Assembly (NCBI GenBank): GCA_016932965.1
Contig: JAFGBW010000176.1
Location: forward strand, 1-12,315
Direction of reading: 5' to 3'
Length of the DNA stretch: 12,315 nt
Origin: Candidatus Auribacterota bacterium
Lineage (GTDB): Bacteria > Auribacterota > JAFGBW01
Translations under genes and position numbers: made by a program
In this document: positions 1 to 5,260 of the stretch, piece after piece
Layout: the number at the start of each line of letters is the position of its first letter
Numbering within the stretch: the first letter of the stretch is position 1
The notes under the pieces: generated by a model
The model's input: the letters and a program-made list of their open reading frames with translations, nothing else
Database searches by the model: none
Told to the model about the DNA's origin: nothing

Positions 1-745
1 GATCTTCAGGAAAAGCGCCTTTTCCAAGAAGGGTGTTTACAACCGGAATATGCAGCTTCTCAGCGAGCTCGCGGACTTCCTTGTGTGCATTCGAAAGCAC
101 ACAGCCATGCCCGATCAAAAGGAGCGGTTTTTTGGAAATGTGCAAGGCTTCCGCGGCTTTTTTTATCAATTCCGTATCCCCTTTTTCTCTGAGATGATAG
201 CCTGGCAAATCCATTTCAACGGTTGAAGAGGCGGTGCAGAGTCCTGAAGAAATGTCTTTGGGAATATCAATCAGAACCGGACCTGGACGACCGGTCTGTG
301 TGATATGAAAAGCTTCCTTGACGATCCGGGGGATAGCATTGACGTCTTTGATCAGATAGCTGTGTTTCACAATAGGCATACTGATTCCGAACATATCCGT
401 CTCCTGGAACGCGTCTTTTCCGAGCATGGAAGTGGCCATTTGTCCGCACAGGATAATCATAGGGATCGAGTCCATATGAGCGGTCATGATTCCGGTGATG
501 GTATTGGTAGCGCCCGGACCGCTGGTGACGAGGACAACGCCTGGTTTTCCGGTCACTCTGGCATAACCGTCTGCCATATGAGTAGCACCTTGTTCGTGGC
601 GCGTGAGGATGAATTTAATCCCGGAACTCAGCAGGGCATCCATGATGGGAATATTGGATCCACCCGGATATCCAAAAATATACTCAATTTCTTCTTTTTT
701 CAAACAATCGATTAGAGTTTGTGCTCCATTTTTCTTTGTTTTCAT
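1..745 (-). CDS. ilvB: Acetolactate synthase large subunit, N-terminal part (cut by window edge)
   Basis: Translating the minus strand from the ATG at 745 gives 248 residues with no stop before the window edge. This is the thiamine-diphosphate-binding N-terminal domain of acetohydroxyacid synthase, followed by the start of the central domain. Visible family motifs are FGYPGG (residues 24-29), the catalytic glutamate Glu51 in TRHEQGA followed by MADGYAR, VTSGPGATN, DAFQETD and RPGPVLIDIPKD. The enzyme condenses pyruvate with pyruvate or 2-oxobutyrate in the first common step of valine, leucine and isoleucine synthesis, in the cytoplasm. The full protein is usually about 550-600 residues, so over half lies left of the window; a small subunit (ilvN) may follow there but cannot be seen. 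The Shine-Dalgarno is weak (GGA, 11-13 bases before the start). A promoter with a perfect -10 and a large palindrome precede the gene. A catabolic acetolactate synthase or related decarboxylase is possible but less likely given the motif set. Confidence 0.95.
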   Translation of the reverse strand, partial: MKTKKNGAQTLIDCLKKEEIEYIFGYPGGSNIPIMDALLSSGIKFILTRHEQGATHMADGYARVTGKPGVVLVTSGPGATNTITGIMTAHMDSIPMIILCGQMATSMLGKDAFQETDMFGISMPIVKHSYLIKDVNAIPRIVKEAFHITQTGRPGPVLIDIPKDISSGLCTASSTVEMDLPGYHLREKGDTELIKKAAEALHISKKPLLLIGHGCVLSNAHKEVRELAEKLHIPVVNTLLGKGAFPED

Positions 746-804
746 TTTGATTCTGATCCAATCATGCTTCTATAAGATTTTTATTTCATTGTTTTTTAAA
801 TACA

Positions 805-833
805 ATTATATATTAACCATAATGTTTAATAAA
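805..833 (-). promoter_or_regulatory. Candidate sigma70 promoter of ilvB
   Basis: On the minus strand a perfect -10 TATAAT (805-810) lies 17 bases from a weak -35-like TTTATT (828-833). Transcription would start near 798, giving a leader of about 50 bases before the ilvB ATG at 745. That leader is too short for a classical peptide-attenuator. The surroundings are very AT-rich, so chance matches are possible, but this is the best promoter in the gap. Confidence 0.5.
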
Positions 834-848
834 AAACAAATAAAATTT

Positions 849-882
849 CTATCATTTATCTTGTATACAAGATAAATGATAG
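849..882. promoter_or_regulatory. Perfect 34-bp palindrome upstream of ilvB
   Basis: Arms of 17 bp (CTATCATTTATCTTGTA and its exact complement) meet with no spacer, centred on GTATAC. The palindrome ends 15 bases upstream of the candidate -35 of ilvB, with its centre roughly 68 bases before the expected transcript start. That position suits an activator or operator site. As RNA it would form a stem of about 15 bp, and on the minus strand it is followed by a loosely T-rich stretch, so terminator or attenuator activity is the alternative reading. Confidence 0.75.
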
Positions 883-1092
883 CTTTTCAAAGACCCTCCC
901 TATGGATTTGCTCGGCAGAAAAAGCGGATAGATAATAGAAGAAGATAAATCATTGAAGGGCTCAGAAGTCAGAAACCCGATTTCAAAAGACATCATCAAA
1001 ACATGAAAAAGAAAAAATGACAACGGTGATTCGAAATTAATAAAACGTTGTGCCGTGCCGCCTTTTTCTTTTTCTTTATTCTGAATTCGTTT
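883..1092. other. Gene-free spacer between the ACT-domain gene and the ilvB palindrome
   Basis: No convincing gene, strong hairpin or T-box-like motif is visible. A 46-codon minus-strand ORF (856-996) ends inside the palindrome but has no ribosome-binding site and no run of branched-chain codons. A weak CAACG/CGTTG dyad (1021-1050) with a 20-base loop, followed on the minus strand by T-rich sequence, could be a poor terminator for the ACT-domain gene. Confidence 0.4.
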
Positions 1093-1644
1093 CTATAATT
1101 CGAGGTTCTCTATAGGAGAAAAATCAATGAGAATATTCAAATGAGCGGCAATTTCGTTCAAATTGGCTTTTAAGTTTTCAGTTGAAATGGAAACAGGGAC
1201 CTCGATTTTCACCAACACTTCAAATTGATTCTGATTATCTTCCGTTTCAGAATGCCGGCAGTGAATATCAGCAATATTGATGTTCAGCCTGGACATTTCT
1301 TTCATGAAATAGAATAAGATTTCTGATCGATCATCACAATAAATGGTGATTTTGTAAGGGATCCACTCCGCCTGTTCTTTTTCCATCAAAGACGGCGGAT
1401 GACATTCCCCGAAAAGTTTGATATTCACTTCGAAATTGACTGTTGAATGTTTGATGGCTGCTTCCAGCTCAGACGCATCGAAATAATCTTTCGATGAAAT
1501 ACAAATCATCAGGGAAAAACATTTTTCCAGTGTGATCATTTTGAAGTCGAGAATGCGGCAATTGCGTTCATATAGAACTTGGGTGATAGAAGCCCCCACG
1601 CCAGGGACATCATACCCGTGTGCGAAAAGGATCATTTTTTTCAT
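1093..1644 (-). CDS. Tandem ACT-domain protein, GcvR/SerB-N-terminus type
   Basis: This 183-residue soluble protein consists of two ACT-type repeats, about residues 3-80 and 95-180. The first opens with HGYDVPGVGASITQVL, the ligand-turn pattern (hydrophobic-x-x-x-D-x-PG) of ACT domains in the glycine-cleavage regulator GcvR and in the N-terminal half of some SerB phosphatases. The second begins at YKITIYCDDRSEILFYF. No HAD phosphatase, DNA-binding or kinase domain is attached, so it is a stand-alone sensor or regulator, probably binding an amino acid at the domain interface. It lies upstream of ilvB on the same strand but 347 bp away with a separate promoter between, so co-transcription is uncertain. 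A link to branched-chain amino acid control is attractive but unproven. No Shine-Dalgarno precedes the ATG at 1644. The next in-frame Met (residue 4) is not better placed. Confidence 0.8.
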   Translation of the reverse strand: MKKMILFAHGYDVPGVGASITQVLYERNCRILDFKMITLEKCFSLMICISSKDYFDASELEAAIKHSTVNFEVNIKLFGECHPPSLMEKEQAEWIPYKITIYCDDRSEILFYFMKEMSRLNINIADIHCRHSETEDNQNQFEVLVKIEVPVSISTENLKANLNEIAAHLNILIDFSPIENLEL

Positions 1645-1652
1645 AGAAAATA

Positions 1653-1658
1653 ATTATA
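1653..1658 (-). promoter_or_regulatory. Perfect -10 box close to the ACT-gene start codon
   Basis: TATAAT on the minus strand ends only eight bases before the ATG at 1644. If used, the transcript would start within a few bases of the start codon and be essentially leaderless, which would explain the missing Shine-Dalgarno. The matching -35 position holds only a T-run, so support is limited. Confidence 0.35.
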
Positions 1659-1670
1659 ATTCAACTCTCA

Positions 1671-1693
1671 TTAAAAAAAAAGGATTTTTTTAA
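1671..1693. repeat. AT-only 9-bp dyad (A-tract/T-tract)
   Basis: TTAAAAAAA and TTTTTTTAA flank a 5-base centre (AAGGA). This lies between the ACT-domain gene and the tRNA promoter, pointing both ways. It could be intrinsically curved DNA or an upstream promoter element. Low-complexity sequence makes chance formation plausible. Confidence 0.35.
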
Positions 1694-1711
1694 TTGATCA
1701 CCAAATAAAAA

Positions 1712-1740
1712 TTGAGCTTTTCCTTTGTTTCACTTAGTAT
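1712..1740 (+). promoter_or_regulatory. Candidate promoter of tRNA-Glu
   Basis: TTGAGC (1712-1717), 17 bases, then TAGTAT (1735-1740), with an expected start about 1747, seven bases before the mature tRNA. The spacing and short leader suit a single-tRNA transcription unit. Confidence 0.5.
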
Positions 1741-1753
1741 AACCGCCGATTTT

Positions 1754-1828
1754 GGCGCCATCGTCTAGCCTGGTCCAGGACATCGCCCTCTCAAGGCGGC
1801 GACACGGGTTCAAATCCCGTTGGCGCTA
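1754..1828 (+). tRNA. tRNA-Glu (anticodon CTC)
   Basis: The 75 bases fold into a complete cloverleaf. The acceptor GGCGCCA pairs with TGGCGCT (one G-U). The D-stem GTCT pairs with GGAC and the D-loop contains GG. The anticodon stem TCGCC pairs with GGCGG around loop CTCTCAA, giving anticodon CTC after T33. The T-stem ACGGG pairs with CCCGT around loop TTCAAAT. The discriminator is A1828. No CCA is encoded, so it must be added by nucleotidyltransferase. It reads the Glu codon GAG; a TTC-anticodon glutamate tRNA is expected elsewhere. No repeated copy of its 3' end is visible nearby, so it is not an obvious integration site. CGCC at 1744-1747 could pair with the 5' acceptor strand before processing. 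Confidence 0.96.
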
Positions 1829-1834
1829 TTTTTT
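1829..1834 (+). terminator. T6 tract directly after tRNA-Glu
   Basis: Six T residues follow the discriminator base immediately, so the acceptor and T-arm helices plus this tract can act as an intrinsic terminator. The next gene on this side is on the opposite strand. Confidence 0.45.
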
Positions 1835-1880
1835 CTTAACTGAGTCTCTGCGAATAGCAAAGCTGATGAAAATCTGCTCA

Positions 1881-3497
1881 TTATCTGTTTATCAAACCGC
1901 ATTGGATCATTTCATTGTCCCATAAAATGCGGGCGGAATGATTTCTCACATACACGTTATACCGGGAATTAGGCCACTGGATGAGCCGATAATCATTTAA
2001 TAAATAGGGTTTGGCTTCCTGTGGGCCGCTCCAGTATTGCCACAGGTGGACCACGATATCCGGCTGCAGTTCGCCGATGGACCAGGCATAATCCCATTTG
2101 TTATGACCCGGGAAAAAACTGGTCCAGGGACTCACTCCCGGCGGAGGATTTTTCGCAGGAAGACCGGCGATTTTTTTGTCGTTTTTTCCCAGGAAATCAA
2201 TCGTATAACGGCAGGAAAAATAGGCCATGGCCCCGACCCGGCTTGCCCCGATTGTTGCATTTTCCTTCGTAACGGCTTTTACCAGAAGCGCTTTTTCCGT
2301 GTTCAATTGATTCTCGCTGACTTCATAGGGTTTTTTCTGGAACAAGAATTCATGCCAGCCATCCAGGGAGAAGGAATTGAATTGAATCAAGCTGAAAAAG
2401 ATCAGGATACCATAAATGAAATTTTGTTTTGCTTTGAAGATTGCAGCATGTTCGCCCAGCCTGGACAGGAAATAGGACAGTGCATAGGCATAGACCGAAA
2501 AATATAGAGGCATCACAAAAGCCAGGAACCTGTTGGCGTCTCCGCGCTCCCAGGCGTCTCCCCCAACCCAGATACTGTATAGGATCTGGGTTGAGAAAAC
2601 AATCAAATGCAGTACAACCGGCCGGTCGTTTTTAACAAAAAGCAGTCCTGCCGGAAGAAAAAACAATAGCGGATTGATTTGCCTGACAAATTGAAAAAAC
2701 ACATAGCCCCCCCTTGTAATCCGGTAGGGAAAAAAAAGTCCTGTCATTTTGAGGTAATAAGTATTGGGAAGCCATTCATGGTAATACAGTTGCCTGAAAA
2801 GGGTCTGTATCCCCAAAAAAAAGGCAAAAATGGATACAGCAATGATGCCGTGTCTGATTTTATTTTGTTTTTCCTGATAAATCAATAAGAGGCTCACACA
2901 CAAATAGGGCACAACCATGTCCAGACGAATGAGTGTTCCTGTCCCCAGCATGAGATACACCCACCACTTAAGCCGCTTAGTTTCTCGATGGCAAAGCAGC
3001 AGCCAGACAGAAAAGCAGACCACAAACGTTTGCAGACCTGTTTCCGTTCCCTGAAGCATCCAGTTATGAAGCGGATAATAAAAGGCCGTTAAAAAGAACG
3101 CTCCGATCGAAACAGCTTTAGAACCACCTGAGAGGATTTCGGCTGTCTTTGTGATCAAGACGAGGGACAATACATAGAAGATGAGTCCGGAAATCTGAAT
3201 CACCAGACAGATCTTGGATGAACCGATTGGAAACAGATGGAAGAAAGACATGAGCCCTACCCAGAGCGGATTGGAAAAGCCTTCTATTTTTTCACCACCG
3301 GGATTCCATACTAGTCCAAAACCATCAGCCAGATTTTTGGCATATCGCATGGAGATCATGGCATCATCGAACAGGCAGAAAAACCGTGTATCGCCTATCC
3401 GGAAACTGGTCTGATAAATAAAAATCCCGGCATAAAGAAAAAAAATGAAATAAAAGAGGCTGCTCAGGTATTTGAAAGGATGGGCGGGCTCATTCAT
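1881..3497 (-). CDS. GT-C family polytopic membrane glycosyltransferase (AftB-like N-terminal motif)
   Basis: This 538-residue protein has about ten hydrophobic segments, the first at residues 11-30, and a soluble C-terminal portion of roughly 150 residues. After the first membrane helix comes FDDAMISMRYAKNLADGFG (residues 43-61), then VWNPGGEKIEGFSNPLW. This Asp-Asp motif on the first periplasmic loop is characteristic of GT-C enzymes that use polyprenyl-phosphate sugar donors and is especially like arabinosyltransferase AftB-type proteins. D44/D45 are the likely catalytic or metal-associated acidic residues. It probably adds a sugar to a cell-envelope glycan or lipid on the outer face of the inner membrane; the sugar and acceptor cannot be read from sequence. 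It is a single gene with a gene-free region upstream and the tRNA downstream on the other strand. The start ATG at 3497 lacks a clear Shine-Dalgarno. Confidence 0.8.
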   Translation of the reverse strand: MNEPAHPFKYLSSLFYFIFFLYAGIFIYQTSFRIGDTRFFCLFDDAMISMRYAKNLADGFGLVWNPGGEKIEGFSNPLWVGLMSFFHLFPIGSSKICLVIQISGLIFYVLSLVLITKTAEILSGGSKAVSIGAFFLTAFYYPLHNWMLQGTETGLQTFVVCFSVWLLLCHRETKRLKWWVYLMLGTGTLIRLDMVVPYLCVSLLLIYQEKQNKIRHGIIAVSIFAFFLGIQTLFRQLYYHEWLPNTYYLKMTGLFFPYRITRGGYVFFQFVRQINPLLFFLPAGLLFVKNDRPVVLHLIVFSTQILYSIWVGGDAWERGDANRFLAFVMPLYFSVYAYALSYFLSRLGEHAAIFKAKQNFIYGILIFFSLIQFNSFSLDGWHEFLFQKKPYEVSENQLNTEKALLVKAVTKENATIGASRVGAMAYFSCRYTIDFLGKNDKKIAGLPAKNPPPGVSPWTSFFPGHNKWDYAWSIGELQPDIVVHLWQYWSGPQEAKPYLLNDYRLIQWPNSRYNVYVRNHSARILWDNEMIQCGLINR

Positions 3498-3554
3498 TGT
3501 ATTTTCAATATAAGATCACACTCAATCCGGTTTATCTACTATTTTCATACATGA

Positions 3555-3635
3555 ATGTCCGGCTTAAAAATAATGAAATAACGTCAAACACAATAAAATA
3601 GTTGGACTGATTAAAAATAAAAGGAAGCCGGACAT
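3555..3635. repeat. 81-bp element with perfect 11-bp inverted ends
   Basis: ATGTCCGGCTT (3555-3565) is exactly complementary to AAGCCGGACAT (3625-3635) across 59 bp of very AT-rich, gene-free sequence. Both arms are GC-rich relative to their surroundings. No clear target-site duplication flanks them. It could be a tiny non-autonomous mobile element or a long hairpin. Confidence 0.6.
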
Positions 3636-3662
3636 AGAATTGCTGCGGGCAACGCCTTTGTC

Positions 3663-3711
3663 CTTTGGGCCTCCCTTCAGGGATGGAGGCCGAAGGCCGG
3701 AACAATACCGG
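3663..3711. repeat. GC-rich palindromic repeat cluster (two adjacent hairpins)
   Basis: GGCCTCC (3668-3674) pairs with GGAGGCC (3685-3691) around a 10-base loop. The stem extends outward, past one G-G mismatch, with CTTT against AAGG (3663-3696). Immediately after, CCGG-7-CCGG (3697-3711) forms a second short hairpin. The GC-richness contrasts with flanking DNA. No gene runs into it from either side, so a terminator role is unlikely and a dispersed palindromic repeat is preferred. Confidence 0.55.
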
Positions 3712-3858
3712 ATTCTGAATTCTTTTAAACATCGCATAAAGTAAAAACCTAAAAAAACAGCATAAAACAATCATGGAAAAAAAACCGGACAGCAGTGATT
3801 TTCATATGAAGCATCATGGAAAAATGACACCCTATTATTTCCTGATGTTAGCCTCAAG

Positions 3859-3975
3859 GATTGAAATTCCCTCAAGCGGTCTTTTTTTGGACATCTCAAC
3901 CCGTAAGAAAGCTTCACAGCTGTTTGTTCGGCCTAACCTCGCTGCTTGCAGAGAGGTATACGGCCGGCGAATTGA
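3859..3975 (+). repeat. Structured intergenic repeat, copy B
   Basis: This matches 11631-11748 in the same orientation. Shared blocks are GATTGA..TTCCCT.AAG at the left, a GGA-ending block, CTGTTTGT.CGG (3920-3931) and GCCGGCGAATT (3963-3973). The two conserved blocks are 43 bases apart here and 44 in the other copy. Between them ACCTC (3936-3940) pairs with GAGGT (3953-3957), closed by GGCC/GGCC (3930-3933 with 3962-3965) and topped by CTGC-TT-GCAG. The other copy has a different but equally paired stem. It ends just upstream of the promoter for the next operon, so it is not part of that transcript. A 72-codon ORF across it (3773-3991) is considered spurious. Confidence 0.65.
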
Positions 3976-3987
3976 TGAAATTATCAT

Positions 3988-4016
3988 TTAACAAACAATC
4001 TAAAATATTTTATAAT
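3988..4016 (+). promoter_or_regulatory. Strong sigma70-type promoter of the receiver-kinase/squalene-synthase operon
   Basis: TTAACA (five of six consensus bases), a 17-base spacer, and perfect TATAAT (4011-4016). The expected start near 4023 gives a leader of about 38 bases to the ATG at 4061. This is the best promoter match in the window. Confidence 0.7.
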
Positions 4017-4039
4017 CCCGATAAACAAATTTCCTTGTC

Positions 4040-4056
4040 GGTCACGAATAGGTCAC
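4040..4056 (+). promoter_or_regulatory. Direct repeat GGTCAC x2 in the operon leader
   Basis: GGTCAC occurs at 4040-4045 and 4051-4056, an 11-base step or about one helical turn, just before the ATG at 4061. The second copy contains the likely ribosome-binding bases (AGG, eight bases from the start). It could be a tandem-site operator near the transcription start or a translational control site; chance cannot be excluded. Confidence 0.35.
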
Positions 4057-4060
4057 AGAG

Positions 4061-5260
4061 ATGAATGCTCTCTTAGAAAAACCGTTGATCTTATTTATCG
4101 ATGATGATGAAGATGTCCTCAGGACCCTGAAATTATGTCTGAACGAAGATTTTCAGGTGCTGACGGCTGCTACCCCTGAAGAAGGTCTTTTGCTGTTTAA
4201 GGAGAATCATCAAGACATCAAGGTAGTGATCACTGATCTCAAAATGCCTTCCATGAATGGAATTGAATTACTGAAGGAGATCAAACATCTTGATAGTCAG
4301 TCAGTGTGTCTTATCCTTTCAGGCCGAGGGGATTTCGAGGAAACCGTGGAGGCGATCAACCGCGATTTGGTATACCGTTACCTCCAAAAACCCTGCGACC
4401 GTGATTCTCTCCTGGAAACCGTTCACAGCGCCGTTAAAGCCAGACGAATGAATGAAACATTGGAAACCGTAAAAAAAATTCTGGCTGAAGAAGGCGCCCA
4501 TCTTACTCAATTTTATGATCAATTGATTTTAAAAGGCGGAACCCCCCTGAATTTCCGTTCAAATGATTATTCGGCCGGAGAAATCGGCCGGATCAAATGT
4601 CTGGCCGAAGTGGGGATGGTCACATTGAAAATTGCACACGATATCAGGAATAAGCTGCTGATTTTGTCTCTGGGGATGGAAGGAATCGAAACCAGCCTGA
4701 AAAAAGAAAATTTTCCTGCCATGTTCATGAACGTGGTAAAAAAATCCATTTCCGAAATCTCAGATTTATTGGAGGAAATTCATTTTTTTGTCACCCAGAA
4801 CGGTACGGAAATACACCCGGCCCAAATCCAGGTAAAAAATTTTATTTCGTCCTGTCTTCCGGAAATCCGTTCTGTTTTTGCGGAAAAAGAGATATCGGTA
4901 CATCTGCAAATACCTGAAGACTTCCAAATCAAGATGGATTCAAGGCTGTTATTGCGGCTCATTCTGAATCTGGCAATGAATGCTGCTGAATCCATGGTGA
5001 AGGGAGATTTCATTATTTCGGCCGAAGAAAAAGATACCACCATGGAATTGATTTTTTCAGATACTGGGAGCCGCTTATTGGAACAGAACCTGGATGACAT
5101 TTTTAAACCTTATGCCACGTATAAAACCGGAGGTTCCCGGATCGGTTTGATGAATCTTAAAAAAACAGTGGAATTACACGGGGGAACTGTCCGGGTAGAA
5201 AGCGCCGCCGGCAAGGGGATCATTTTCATATTGTCCTTGCCGAAAGAAAAAAAGCTGTGA
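4061..5260 (+). CDS. Response-regulator receiver / histidine-kinase hybrid with degenerate ATP-binding boxes
   Basis: This 399-residue cytoplasmic protein has a receiver domain at about 1-125: acidic pocket D14-D16, phospho-acceptor D59 in VITDLKMPSMNG, switch residue S87 and K110 in QKP. A kinase core follows, with H193 in an AHDIRN H-box, N303/N307 in NLAMNAAES, D334 in SDTGS, an FKPY F-box, and GGSRIGL. The G1 and G2 boxes lack usual glycines (DTGSR rather than DxGxG; GSRIG rather than GxGLG), so ATP binding or catalysis may be weak or altered. No sensor or membrane segment is present, so input presumably arrives by phosphotransfer to D59 or by a partner protein. Its stop overlaps the GTG start of the squalene-synthase-type gene by 4 bp, implying translational coupling. 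The start is supported by AGG eight bases upstream and a strong promoter. The output is unknown; no DNA-binding domain is seen. Confidence 0.85.
   Translation: MNALLEKPLILFIDDDEDVLRTLKLCLNEDFQVLTAATPEEGLLLFKENHQDIKVVITDLKMPSMNGIELLKEIKHLDSQSVCLILSGRGDFEETVEAINRDLVYRYLQKPCDRDSLLETVHSAVKARRMNETLETVKKILAEEGAHLTQFYDQLILKGGTPLNFRSNDYSAGEIGRIKCLAEVGMVTLKIAHDIRNKLLILSLGMEGIETSLKKENFPAMFMNVVKKSISEISDLLEEIHFFVTQNGTEIHPAQIQVKNFISSCLPEIRSVFAEKEISVHLQIPEDFQIKMDSRLLLRLILNLAMNAAESMVKGDFIISAEEKDTTMELIFSDTGSRLLEQNLDDIFKPYATYKTGGSRIGLMNLKKTVELHGGTVRVESAAGKGIIFILSLPKEKKL

Noticed and set aside
305-715. 136-codon plus-strand ORF
   Set aside because: Antisense shadow of ilvB, whose motifs are unambiguous on the other strand.
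856-996. 46-codon minus-strand ORF upstream of ilvB, a possible attenuator leader peptide
   Set aside because: No ribosome-binding site and no run of Leu, Ile or Val codons; it ends inside the palindrome and lies upstream of the better ilvB promoter, so it would not be in that transcript.
1754-1828. tRNA-Glu as an attachment site of an integrated element
   Set aside because: No integrase, no duplicated tRNA 3' end, and no change in gene character on either side.
2037-2507. 156-codon plus-strand ORF
   Set aside because: Antisense to the GT-C glycosyltransferase; no independent start signal or family motif.
3532-3774. Minus-strand ORFs of 80 and 68 codons before the glycosyltransferase
   Set aside because: They are translations of the inverted-end element and the GC-rich palindromic cluster, in two competing frames, without recognisable protein features.
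3859-3975. Riboswitch for the signalling operon
   Set aside because: The near-consensus promoter at 3988-4016 lies downstream of this structure, so the main transcript would not include it; the sequence also does not match a riboswitch class I can recognise.
3773-3991. 72-codon plus-strand ORF
   Set aside because: No family resemblance, no ribosome-binding site, and most of it lies within structured repeat copy B and runs into the operon promoter.
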